From Gnetum montanum (lineage: Eukaryota; Streptophyta; Gnetopsida; Gnetales; Gnetaceae): a stretch of DNA of 23,128 nucleotides. Where the stretch lies: contig MNCI01019138.1 in assembly GCA_015680685.1 (NCBI GenBank), positions 77,448-100,575 of the forward strand, given 5' to 3'. How positions within the stretch are numbered: the stretch's first letter is position 1; every line of letters starts with the position of its first letter. A model generated the notes under the pieces. It was not told the DNA's origin. It searched no databases and saw nothing but the letters and a program-made list of their open reading frames with translations. A program made the translations under genes and the position numbers. Shown piece after piece: positions 9,791-18,910 of the stretch.

Positions 9791-9990
9791 ACATAAAAAG
9801 AAAGTTTTTTTTTATCTTGTTTTTTTCATATGTGTTAATCATGCATGACAAGATAATTTTGTAACATCACTTGAACCACAATGCAACATTCATAGTAGAG
9901 TTACTCATGTATATATGAGTCAAAATGTCAAAGTCTATGTAATCCCACAAGTTTATAAGAAACTCTATCCTTCTTTTGTTTGAACTTGAA

Positions 9991-10024
9991 CTTGAGGATG
10001 AGTTTTTAGTTAGTCATGGGGATA
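9991..10024 (+). promoter_or_regulatory. 3' polypurine-tract context
   Basis: CTTGAGGATGAG (9991-10002) followed by CATGGGGATA (10015-10024) lies immediately before the LTR start TGATAA. The minus-strand elements at 12.1 and 15.3 kb have the same layout (CTTGAGGACGAG ... CGTGGGGGTA). This is where plus-strand DNA synthesis is primed; here it defines the U3 start. Confidence 0.65.
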
Positions 10025-10354
10025 TGATAAAAAATTTTATCATGTATACTATAATATCATATCTATGATATTATAGTTATGTATGGTAGTTCTGCATATG
10101 TCATCATAGATACAATGTAGTGGGCCATGGTCATGCCTATAAATACCAACCCACCATCACGTCAAAATAACAAGTTTGTACTAGCACTTAAACAAATTCT
10201 TGTAGTTTGTTTTCATAAAGTTAGAGTTAGAGTAAATACCCATAGTGTAGTGAATTATAGTTGTATGGAATATTTATTTGAGTGGATTGTTCCTCAACAC
10301 AATTCATGAATAGCAATAAAGATCGATATTGTTCTTCATTATTGCAACATATCA
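10025..10354 (+). mobile_element. 3' LTR of the plus-strand gypsy element (family 2)
   Basis: It starts TGATA (10025) after the polypurine tract and ends TATCA (10354), giving 5-bp inverted termini with TG...CA ends, 330 bp in all. TATAAATA lies at 10138-10145 and AATAAAG at 10315-10321, in the right order for U3, R and U5. The first 50 bases are strongly folded: TGATAAAA/TTTTATCA at 10025-10042 and a 13-bp perfect stem with a 4-base loop at 10048-10077. No matching 5' LTR is in the window. The right boundary is inferred from the inverted terminus only. Confidence 0.7.
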
Positions 10355-11039
10355 CTTAGCATAGTTTTACTTTTCCATAATGTTTACTTTTATTTAGTCA
10401 TTTACATTTACTAAGTCATTTACTATTCCAATGTCTATTAGTAAGGTGGAATAAGTACAATTGGATTCAAGCATAAAGTGTAATTGTTTGGTTACCCAAT
10501 AGTGACTTTTCTTGATTCTCTCAGCAGTAAAGTTACTTGGTAATCTCGGTAATAGTTGCATTAGCCCAAGATGTGTATGGAAAACCAAGAAAAAATTCTC
10601 ATCATCATAGGATAGAATAGTTTTATGTTTTTTATATTTAGAATTAGAATTTACAATCATTTTCACCATATTTATATTTAGCATTATTAAGAGCCAAACA
10701 ACATCAGTTCATCCTATACCTTAGTAAGAGTTAAACAATATGATCTGTACCTTTCTAACTCTAAGTGGAAAGATAACAACCATGAAATTAACATTAGCTT
10801 ACTAGTATACTTACATTATCCATCCATGGATTAGGATTTGGTTGTGCATGGACACTTGTGACTTGTATGGTGGGGTGTCAGAATACCTAATCACTCATTA
10901 GCCTATGACAACCATTTAAGTCTAAAGTTTTCAAGAGGTAAAACTCATTGATGGATTACAAAAAAATTCTCAATTTTATCCAATCTTGCATATTTAGCTT
11001 ACCTAGAAAAGGTAATAATTGAAAGTGATTTAGAAGTTT
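10355..11039. other. No gene identified
   Basis: Unassigned, AT-rich. A minus-strand frame at 10394-10684 (96 codons) has no domain I recognise. The segment could be the flank of the leucine-rich-repeat fragment that follows on the minus strand, but no LRR register continues into it. Confidence 0.35.
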
Positions 11040-11269
11040 CTACAAACTTTTTCTATCAAGTCTAACATTTTTGAGAGCATGAAGCTCTTCAAATGAATCT
11101 GGCAACCTTATAATTTTACAATAATTTACTAAATAAAGCCATTCTAAGTAATCAAGAGTAATAGTACTTTCTATATTGGTCAAACTATAGCAATTTGTTA
11201 AATCTAAGTGCCTTAGCTTATTTAGTATTCTAATGGAATCATGTAATTCTATCAATTGAGTGCACTCAT
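11040..11269 (-). pseudogene. Leucine-rich-repeat fragment of an NLR-type resistance gene, copy 1
   Basis: The minus-strand frame reads ECTQLIELHDSIRILNKLRH, LDLTNCYSLTNI, YLEWLYLVNYCKIIRLPDSF, EELHALKNVRLDRKSL, stop. LxxLxxLDLxxCxxLxxI and IxxLPDSFxxLxxLxxxxL are plant NLR leucine-rich repeats, about three units, typical of TIR-NBS-LRR proteins that detect pathogen effectors. No NBS or TIR domain is in the window. The N-terminal side is cut by the LTR starting at 11270; the other side ends at a stop at 11040. A shorter second copy lies at 18811-18910 beside the same LTR family. The LTR therefore probably inserted into an LRR-coding sequence before this segment was duplicated. Confidence 0.7.
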
Positions 11270-12097
11270 TGATGAGTGGTGATGTACCCCTATGCTCAAC
11301 CATACAAATACAAGCATTCATGTGTGATCTGGTCAAACTCTAGGGACTAAGTGCTTATGTGCCTTTCAAAAATAAGGATGGGTTAGGTAGTCGTTGTCTT
11401 CCCAAGCTTACTTGTAAGGCATGATTATATGGTTAAGTAAACTTGAGGTATATGATTTTTATGCTCTTTTTATGTTTTATATTCCTAGTACTTAAAGTGG
11501 AGAAATGAAATAAATAAATTAATAACTAAATCAATTTAACTAATCAACTAGGCTCTAACTAGTCCTAACATCAGCATTCATTCCCACTTGCCGGACACAT
11601 CCTAAACTAGTGTAACACTACTGGGATTACCAAATGCTAGTCATTACTGGGTTACCAAGTGTTCCATGTATGTTCAAAGTGGTCGTACTAAGTGTGCTTA
11701 CTTATGGAAAATTAATAATTCTCTAAAAACAATCATCAATTAAGTAATGAAAGCATTAAATAACTATAAATAACATTAAATGCAATAAATAAGCTATTCT
11801 AAATGTTGCAAGGTTTATCACAAAGTTTGTCTTTATTTCCGAATACAAGGTGTGCTTAGGTACACAATGCTCAAATAAAGATCCATTCACTTTATGAATC
11901 CTACTGCAGACACTAAAAAAAATTCTAACTTTGTAAAGGGAAAACTACAAGAGTTCGGGTAAGAGACTAAGAAAACTAACTATCCAACACAAGTGCCCTT
12001 GTCTCTTATTTATATGTAATGAGACAGACTTTGATATCGTATGTCCAATATTTCTTGGGAGGATCTGATATTGCGGACCCAATATTGTGACTCATCA
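11270..12097 (-). mobile_element. LTR, family 1, copy A (3' LTR of a minus-strand gypsy element)
   Basis: The termini are TGATGAGT (11270) and ACTCATCA (ending 12097), an 8-bp perfect inverted pair with TG...CA ends; length 828 bp. Immediately right of it, read on the minus strand, CTTGAGGACGAG and CGTGGGGGTA form a polypurine-tract context, so this is a 3' LTR with the element interior at higher coordinates. Minus-strand TATAAATA lies at 12007-12014. Minus-strand AATAAAG-type polyadenylation signals lie near 11836 and 11877. It matches copy B (14332-15285), copy C (18911-19326) and partial copy D (3217-3603). It interrupts the LRR fragment. Confidence 0.85.
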
Positions 12098-13167
12098 TAC
12101 CCCCACGACTGAATGAAAACTCGTCCTCAAGTTCCTTACAAAATATTGGAAAGTTATGAGATTATTAACTGAACAAAAATCTGATAGTGACATGGAATTA
12201 CAAACTTGAGTGCCCGATGAACGGATCTATAAACATATTACAGCATTGGTGTTCATAACCATTATGGTGAACACTATACATAGATGACATCCAAACCCTC
12301 ATTTAACAACTTGAAGAGAGAGAGAAGAGAAAGAAAAATGAGGAGCGTTGCTGCCGATGTCAAAGATTGTGCACACCATTGTTCATTGTTGGCCACAAGA
12401 TTAAGCATGTTCTTTGCATAACACTCCAGCTCCAGTCCATCCTGAGTGCTCCCTCCTATTCCAATCCATTTTTCATGTGATTGCCACTTGCACACACAAC
12501 ATAGTCACAACTTAGCAAGGATAGATAAGACATAATGCAATTGATACCTTGCCTCATTATGAAGCACATTGGCTAGGTTATGAGTATGGAAAATACTAGG
12601 TTAGAGGTTTATAACTGATAACTACCCAAGGTGTAGGGGTGAGATAAGTAATGGAATTGAAAAATTTGCAACGGGTACCCCCACAACTAAGAGCAAACCT
12701 CTGGTAGCAATAGGATGGAAAATGAAAGAACAAGAAAGATGAGAGAAACAATGGTAAGGCCAATAAAGATGTATAGAAGGGAAAATAAAAATGGATGTCA
12801 TAGATGGAGTAAAATGAGAAATAGTTGATTGCAAGAAATGTTTAGGGGAAAAGAACTTAACAATTGCACTAAAAAGGAATGCTAGTGGATCCTCCCCAAA
12901 GTAGGCTCTTTCCCTTTATGCCCTGACAAACCCATAAGCCAAAGAGTCTGTAGGCTCTAGGAATGACATATGGAAAAAATGGTGAAGAACTTACCCACAA
13001 GAGTTGATCAAAGACTAACAATGCATCAACCAAGATATAAACTAAGCATAAAACTAGAAATGAGATGGAATATGGAAAGAAATATGAAAAGAGAACGAAG
13101 AATGTAATGGAATTCCAAAATCAAGGTTGTGTAAAGTCCCTTGTGTATTATGTGGTTAAGGTGACTT
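12098..13167 (-). mobile_element. 3' interior of the copy-A element, untranslated-like
   Basis: It begins with the polypurine tract (12098-12135, minus strand). No protein motif is recognised. Short frames at 12274-12495 and 12622-12834 lack domain signals. GTGGATCCTCCCCAAAGTAG at 12885-12904 and the 70 bases after it match 16215-16300, at a similar distance from LTR copy B. This confirms that A and B flank homologous interiors. The interior is cut at the inverted repeat starting 13168. Confidence 0.6.
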
Positions 13168-13297
13168 AATAAGATTCAGTCCAAATCCAAATTCAAACCA
13201 ACCACATCCAGTGACCTTGCATCAACATAGTTGACCAACCCATCCCCCTAAGGCAACAAGAATGCTTTCACAGAGCCACCACCATTCCAACAAGAGG
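13168..13297. repeat. 130-bp inverted repeat, left arm
   Basis: The reverse complement of this segment occurs at 13582-13711 with only about one mismatch and no length difference. The arm ends exactly at an undetermined base (13298). No coding potential. It could be a real foldback or, since both arms abut an N, an assembly artefact in which one sequence was placed twice in opposite orientation. Confidence 0.85.
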
Positions 13298-13298
13298 N

Positions 13299-13581
13299 GA
13301 CGTAGTTGTACTAACTATTGTCTTAGGTACTTGGATGTTTTTCATCGAGGTTCCATCATTCTGCTATTGAACAAATATCAAGAAGTTGAATGAATCAAAT
13401 AAGTCTTTGCATGGTGTGGTTCTCATGTAAAAAAACACTTGTGAGAATTCAAAGCACACCCCTTAGACATGATAAAGGAACACAGGCTCCAAAAAATAGT
13501 TATGGCACTAGAAAGATAGGTTATCCATGCCTAAAGATTCCCTCTAACTAAGGCCCGTCTTGCTTCCTGTTTCTCTGTTCT
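13299..13581. other. Spacer between the inverted-repeat arms
   Basis: 283 bases with no convincing coding frame, RNA gene or LTR match. Confidence 0.4.
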
Positions 13582-13711
13582 CCTCTTGTTGGAATGGTGG
13601 TGGCTCTATGAAAGCATTCTTGTTGCCTTAGGGGGATGGGTTGGTCAACTATGTTGATGCAAGGTCACTGGATGTGGTTGGTTTGAATTTGGATTTGGAC
13701 TGAATCTTATT
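13582..13711. repeat. 130-bp inverted repeat, right arm
   Basis: Partner of 13168-13297; it ends one base before the undetermined base at 13713. To its right the homology changes abruptly to the integrase tail region. Confidence 0.85.
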
Positions 13712-13803
13712 ANGAAGTAAATATGAAAAATGTGTAAAAAAAAGGAAAAAAGAGATTGAGGGCTTAGAATGGTTAGAATTAGTGGCCATCTCCATCTAAT
13801 TAC

Positions 13804-14331
13804 TTAATTTATTAGAATGGGGGAGATCCGAAATAGTGAGCAAGGTTGTCCATTAACAAAGGTAGTGTTAGTACTAGCTGTTTTAGGCTTATGGAAAGGT
13901 TTGGTTTGTTGGATGTTCATCAAAAATTTCTTGTTTGGGCTCTCAGGTTTATAGATCATCATGGCCCTTGAAGGGAAAGTTTCATGAATGATATAAGGTC
14001 CTTCCCACAGTGTTTGAAATTTAGTTCATTGTGGCGCATGTGCGGGATTCCAATACAAAACCTTATCTCCTAGTTGGTGTTTGACCTTCCTAATCCTTAG
14101 GTCATGACATTATTTGTTAAAGGCCTTGTGCAGTTCATTGGATGACAAGGCAATTAATCAGTTTTCATCTAGCAAGTTAAGGTTCATCAACTGTTCTTTT
14201 TATGCTAGATTGAGGTCAAGTTTGAGGTCACATGCTGTAGATAGTGTACGAAGCTCAACCTAGATAGGAAGTGTTGGAAGTTTACCATACACTAACTCTT
14301 AGGGAGAATAACATATAGGGAGTTTCCATGT
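13804..14331 (-). pseudogene. Integrase C-terminal remnant (gypsy), minus strand
   Basis: Minus strand, from 14331 down: ELVYGKLPTLP, KLDLNLA, KEQLMNLNLLDEN, then after a frame change HQLGDKVLYWNPAHAPQ, TKFQTLWEGPYIIHETF, FLMNIQQTKPFHKP, NGQPCSLFRISPILIN, stop at 13804. It aligns block by block with the plus-strand integrase end at 6880-7250, and the GPYIIH-type C-terminal domain is clear. The catalytic core is missing because LTR copy B begins exactly where this fragment starts, consistent with LTR insertion or deletion. The last 56 bases recur at 21045-21100. Confidence 0.8.
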
Positions 14332-15285
14332 TGATGAGTGACGAGGTACCCCTACACTCAACCATACGAATATGAGTGTTTCACGCATGATCCGGTCGAA
14401 GTCCACGAATGGGCTAGTTGTCGTGTCTAGATAGTTACTCTTTGATTGCAGTTCACTGTCTTCCCACCTAGACTAGTATTTGCTTTGTCACGTATGGTTT
14501 AGTCCAGAGTGAGATGTATGATTTTTTCCTAAACTAATGCTACTCCTGGAGGTAATGGAAAATAACCTTAATTAGGATAAGAGGAAAGGGAGAGAGGGTC
14601 TAAGCTAATAGGAGATAGGGAGAGAGAATATAAGCTAGCCTAAGTATGATGAGCATCTGTCCCTTAATCATGTATACATATCTTGGACCTCATGCATGAG
14701 TACTACTGGGATTACCAAGTGTAGATCCTAGGTACGCTACTGAGTTACCAAGTAGTCACACTTAAATGCTCATGATTAAGTTGTACTCATTCTGCGTTTA
14801 AGGAGTTTAGGGTGAAGAGACATTTACTATGAAAATAATAATTAATTAAGTAATTTAAATTAGGTGAATACTACAATGATGAAGTAATCTTGACCTTTAT
14901 TTCCAATCATGTGCATGTCCAAGTACGTCACACTTGAATAAATGATGTCGTACAATTACAATCACCACACTGCGGGCATGCACTGGGAGAGAGGGTTGAG
15001 AGGAAAAATGACAAAAAGATCCTACTCTAATACTAATTTCTAACTGACTCTTCGTATGTGCCTACATTTTTATTTATAGTTCCACAAAGGAACCACAATA
15101 TTGCATACACGATATCGCTTGTCAGGCCACGATATCGTGTACACGATATCACAGGTGCGATATCGGGGGTTTGATATCGGGAGCTATTAGACTTGGTATC
15201 CTATACCTGATATCAGGGTTTTGATAACAGGGGTCCAATAATAGGACTTGATAGACCATGACACCTAACAAATGGTGGCTCATCA
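14332..15285 (-). mobile_element. LTR, family 1, copy B (3' LTR, minus-strand element)
   Basis: It starts TGATGAGT (14332) and ends GGCTCATCA (15285), 954 bp. The minus-strand polypurine context (CTCGAGGATGAG, then CGTGGGGATA) lies at 15286-15319. Minus-strand TATAAATA lies at 15071-15078. The core (CTACTGGGATTACCAAGTG and flanks) aligns with copies A and C. Copy B is about 125 bp longer than A, mainly because of the GATATC-rich U3 segment at 15111-15214. It abuts the integrase fragment at 14331. Confidence 0.85.
15111..15214. repeat. Six GATATC motifs in the LTR U3 region
   Basis: Exact GATATC occurs at 15111, 15131, 15145, 15159, 15173 and 15209, with near matches at 15195 and 15223. The four from 15131 to 15173 are spaced exactly 14 bases apart. 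One is centred in the 12-bp palindrome CACGATATCGTG (15128-15139). They lie upstream of the minus-strand TATA box, where LTR enhancers sit. Copy A keeps only one such motif, so the array is specific to this copy. Confidence 0.8.
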
Positions 15286-15910
15286 TATCCCCACGACTGA
15301 ATAACAACTCATCCTCGAGTCAAAATAAGTGAGGAACAAGTTCAATTGATTACACAGTGAAGAGGTATGGGATTATTGACTAACTAGGAATTTATTCATG
15401 CCATAGTGGAGAATTAGAAAAATTTTGGACATAGACACAAAAGATAAAACCTATGAAACTCATGGGATTTCTGGTAGTGGTGGATCCTCCATGGATGCCT
15501 TTCCTTCGTTTTGCACGCCAGGATTTTGAGATTGATACTATTGAAAAAGTGCCTGAAGTTTCTCCTCTTCTATCCATAGATTATGAGTCATTCATGCTGA
15601 TGTTTCCATGTTTGATGGAGTTAGCACTTCCATGGACATGGTAGTTGTAAAAACACTTAATTGGCCTTGACATGCCATGCCGTAGATAGCCGTCGTTCCT
15701 CTTCATAGGCTTGGGCCATGACCTCTCCACCTTTTTCTTGGCTAGATTTTGTAGTGATAGGAATAACCTGATGGATGCTAAATGATTATGCCTCCTGCTC
15801 TGCATTTTCTGCATGAGGTCCTTAACCTCTACCTCCCCTAGGTGTTTAGTTTGCACCTGGAGAAGGTCCTCCTTGTTGTCCTCTTTTAGGGGCCATCTAT
15901 AATCACACAA
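15286..15910 (-). mobile_element. 3' interior of the copy-B element with a possible accessory frame
   Basis: The polypurine tract comes first. On the minus strand, an ATG at 15896-15894 follows GTGTGATTATAG, which looks like a splice acceptor, and opens MAPKRGQQGGPSPGAN before a stop. Related basic sequence continues in other frames down to about 15400, including a 109-codon frame at 15581-15910. I recognise no domain. It may be the relic of an accessory protein translated from a spliced RNA, as in some Athila-type elements, but this is inference. Confidence 0.4.
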
Positions 15911-16690
15911 AGATCAATTGTTAGTAAGGTTATTGAAAGAAGTTCGATTAGTTCATACCTTATTTATTACCTTTATTAAATGTTGAATTCTTTTCTTAGT
16001 GTGATTTTAGAGTAGAAATTTTCTTCAAGGAAGTTGCCCTAAAAGTTTAATGTTCGACCTAGTTTTTTTGGGTGACACATCAAGGGACATGTAATGGTTT
16101 TGAAGAACGTTTGATAAAATGATGACAAGGAAAAGAATAGATTTGGCAATGAAGTACTCGAAGGGTACAAAATGATGTGGTAGTGTGCAATAAGTACAAA
16201 TTACAAAAGTCACGCAAGTGGGTCCTCCCCAAAGCAGGTTCCTACCTATAATGCCCTTACGTAACCATACCTTAAAATGTCTATAGGCACTAGAAGGGTT
16301 AAATGTAATCTACATGGATGCAACAAAAGACACACATGTTAAATACCACCATGATGAGGTATGAATTCAATGCTACACAAGTCACAAGTCCCAATTACAT
16401 GGACAATGAGATGATGCGAATTATAGAAGGGATTGCAAATATTGGGATATGAGGTAACTAACCTAGTGCACAATGAATCCTCAGTGTAAGGCATGATTAA
16501 TGTGTCATTAACTTGTTATTCAAAAATTAGGACCAAGTCATTTCTTTGATTAATAACATTGCATTGTTTTTTCCCAATGAAAAATAACAATAAGAGCACC
16601 ATGATGGTAAGGCATACGATCAATGATTTTGCTTTGTGGCACTCTTTCTTTTTTTTTTCCTCTGTTATTTTTGTGTGGCTACTTGCGCAT

Positions 16691-16691
<1 letters not shown>
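15911..16691 (-). mobile_element. Copy-B element interior, no protein recognised
   Basis: Sequence at 16215-16300 (GGGTCCTCCCCAAAGCAGG onward) matches 12885-12965 in the copy-A interior, so this stretch is element interior. Open frames here are short and unlike known proteins. Confidence 0.5.
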
Positions 16692-16725
<34 letters not shown>

Positions 16726-16785
16726 CTCTCTCTCTCTCTCTNCTCTCTCCCTCTCTCCCTCCCTCCCTCTCTCTCTCTCTCTCTC
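16692..16785. repeat. Compound (CA)n(CT)n microsatellite
   Basis: About 15 CA units (16692-16721) run into an interrupted CT/CCCT tract to 16785, with an undetermined base at 16742 inside the tract. Apparent frames through it on both strands are repeat translations only. Confidence 0.97.
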
Positions 16786-17039
16786 AGTATTGCTTAATCT
16801 AGAGAAGTTGCCTAACTTTAGGCATGGGTGCATGTCTTTCTAGTGGAACCCCCTAGAATAGCATTATTTTATTTTGGATGAGTGCATTTTGATTACTCTT
16901 AATTCCATTTTTTGTTAGATCTACAAGGATCTTAGTACAACCAAGCTGCATGATAACTCTTACAGATGTCACCAAAGAGAATCCACAAGTTCCCTTGATG
17001 TCACACCCTAACCATTCCCTCTTGGTCCATCGTTCTTCA
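16786..17039. other. No gene identified
   Basis: Unassigned. It lies between the microsatellite and the 122-bp inverted-repeat arm and may be part of the minus-strand element. Confidence 0.3.
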
Positions 17040-17161
17040 CTTTGGGTATAATGAACACATGATTACTTTAAGTTTTGATGATTAGGAATATCATTGTACC
17101 TAGGGTAGAACTCCTTATTAATAGAATGGGTAGGTGGATGTGATGGGCTTGCTGTTCAAAT
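17040..17161 (-). repeat. 122-bp inverted repeat, left arm
   Basis: Its reverse complement is at 21108-21229, the same length with about five mismatches. In each place it lies downstream of a gag remnant in that gag's own orientation, so the arms are probably the same part of two copies of one element and not a foldback of its own. No protein is recognised in it. Confidence 0.85.
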
Positions 17162-17338
17162 AATTAGTCACCTGAGACTTGATAGCAGAGAACAACACCT
17201 CAACAAACAAGTAACATGAGTGTTTTATTCATAGATGAGATTACTTATAAAAAGATAGAAAAGACAAAAAAACAAAAATATAAAAAGACAAAACAATAAA
17301 TTGAAAAATGAAAAACTAAAGAAAATGAAAAATATTTA
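17162..17338. other. A-rich low-complexity stretch
   Basis: About 17255-17338 is largely A with scattered AAAAACAAAAATATAAAAAG-type runs; no gene or motif. Confidence 0.5.
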
Positions 17339-18802
17339 TTAGTCCTGCTTGTTAGAATGGAGGATACCCCCCATAACTAAACAGTTGAGCATAGCGAGGA
17401 TTAATAAATGAAAATTTGAGATTCTTGCATGTTGGACATATTGGGATCTAGTCATATCTAAAACACTGGGTGTCTTTTGATGTGGTGCTTGGAACATACC
17501 TTGAGTGGGGTTCACACACTTGATTATAGTTGAATAGTGGGGCAATTTATAAGATGTGGTTAATTTATAAGGAGTTGACCCACTATGGTACTTGCGATCG
17601 TAAGATGGTATGCAAGGATCAACATGTCTCCCCATGTGGCTATATTCATTGGGCCGCATGGTTGTTGGAGTATTGAGTGGTGTCCTTGATAAGGTAACAT
17701 GAGGCATTGGGTTCAAAGAGGAAGATGCACCACAGTGTTGGACTTGTGCTGAGTTGGCAGATGTAGTAGTTTCTGAACTATGGTGTCCCTTTCTATGGCC
17801 ATGTCTAAAGAATGGACACCTATGATGTTGTTGAGGATTCTCACTACTATTGACAGTAGAATCACAAGTAACATTTGTGGGTTGATGATGTGATGAAAAT
17901 CCCTCAGGAACAATTGGTGGCAATGTAGAAGGAGGTAAAGGATGAGAATGTTGAAATTGAGAAGAAGTGTAAGGTACCCAAGGTGGTGGTTCTATTGGAA
18001 AGTATATGGGTTGATGGTATTGATGAGAATGATAATAATATGGTGAGATAGAGTATGTTGACCCAGTTGGGGAAATAGGATGTTGAACTTGATAGGCACT
18101 TGGGTTCGGATGATATGAAGGGTGTACCTAGTTTGAGGGTGTCCTCCCCCATGACTGGGATTGTTGCCACTGTGAGAAAATACAATATTTCTATATGAAC
18201 TCTGGATGTAACATTCTTCCCCAATGCTCATGTAAATGTAACAAGATTGGGCATTGACCCTTGGGGTGATCGTACAGGAAAATGTTGCATTGATACATAT
18301 GATTAGTAGTTGAGTTCTTATTCTCTTCAACCCTTCTTTCTGATTGTCTAAAGATGTTTTGTCCTATTTCTTGATTCATCATAACTCTACCTCCAATAAT
18401 GTTGGCATATTCTCTACATTTTTTATGCATCCATTCCATCATCTTATTGATCTTTATCTCAATTTCATCTAATGATTATAATGTTGGCAAAGATGGTTTC
18501 ACCTCCTTGGGGTGAGTTGATTTCTCCTCTTTCTGATTATGGACCTTTGTTGATTTAAGATTTTGGTCCCATTAAGATTTTTTAACATTCTCCCATTTAG
18601 CCATTTCTCCTTATTCTTTTTCCAGCCGCTTAATAAGCTCTTGGAATTGATGGGTTTGTAGTTCATCTAGTTGACCTGGGGCATACATCCCTAGAGTCTC
18701 CCTTGTTTCATTATGGAGCCCATCTATGATATGGTATAGTAGCCTCTCCTCGGAGAACCCATGGCTTGGGCAGTTGTTTAACACTCCTAGATTTTTTTCC
18801 AA
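17339..18802 (-). pseudogene. Gag remnant: capsid end, zinc knuckle, Pro/His-rich linker
   Basis: Minus strand, from 18802 down. CPSHGFSEERLLYHIIDGLH and TLGMYAPGQLDELQTHQFQE (18611-18802) are the C-terminal end of a retrotransposon capsid. A linker follows, then CNIFLYDHPKGQC at 18251-18289, which keeps C-x2-(C lost, now Phe)-x3-H-x4-C spacing of the nucleocapsid zinc knuckle of this lineage. After frame changes comes a Pro/Tyr/His/Ser-rich linker (SPTGSTYSISPYYYHSHQYH, then a 194-codon frame at 17339-17923). No protease follows; instead A-rich sequence and the 122-bp segment. The plus-strand gag at 19475-20998 is the same family (LRHLVDGLRHEMRRILGTYA aligns with LLYHIIDGLHNETRETLGMY). Confidence 0.75.
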
Positions 18803-18810
18803 GAGAGGCC

Positions 18811-18910
18811 ACTATATTAGTCAAACTATAGCAATTTGTTAAATCTAAGTGCTTTAGCTTATTTAGAATTCTAATGGAATCATGTAATTCTATCAATTGA
18901 GTGCACTCAC
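18811..18910 (-). pseudogene. Leucine-rich-repeat fragment, copy 2
   Basis: The same LRR segment as 11172-11269 (ECTQLIELHDSIRILNKLKH, LDLTNCYSLTNI), about 95% alike by eye, again ending exactly at an LTR start of family 1. Its other edge at 18811 is an abrupt join to gag sequence. Only about 30 codons remain. It looks like part of a duplicated LRR-plus-LTR block and not an independent insertion. Confidence 0.7.

Larger units (their letters stand above)
3610..10354 (+). mobile_element. Decayed Ty3/gypsy (Athila/Tat-type) LTR retrotransposon
   Basis: One collinear plus-strand element: gag linker, protease, reverse transcriptase, RNase H, zinc finger and integrase, a long region after integrase, polypurine tract and 3' LTR. 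The order PR-RT-RH-INT places it in Ty3/gypsy. Motifs such as DHFLLLFVDQVLDTIA before NFLDGYNGYNQI are typical of the Athila/Tat (OTA) clade. Nearly every domain carries stops and frame changes, so it is dead. The 5' LTR, primer-binding site and most of gag are absent; the left end abuts an unrelated LTR piece. The 2.4 kb between integrase and LTR is longer than a simple gypsy tail and resembles the extra downstream region of Athila/Tat elements. Confidence 0.9.

Noticed and set aside
3610-10354. An active retrotransposon
   Set aside because: Stops in nearly every domain, catalytic Asp losses in RT and integrase, and no 5' LTR.
10394-10684. 96-codon minus-strand frame as a possible continuation of the NLR gene
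   Set aside because: No leucine-rich-repeat spacing and no other NLR motif; a stop and unrelated sequence separate it from the LRR block.
15111-15214. CRISPR-like array from the spaced GATATC motifs
   Set aside because: Repeats are six bases, spacing is short, and the context is a plant LTR U3.
16516-16843. Overlapping frames on both strands rich in His-Thr, Val-Cys, Leu-Ser or Arg-Glu
   Set aside because: Translations of the CA/CT microsatellite.
17339-17923. Independent 194-codon protein gene
   Set aside because: Its Pro/His/Ser-rich sequence is the Gag linker in one frame, flanked by capsid and zinc-knuckle remnants on the same strand.
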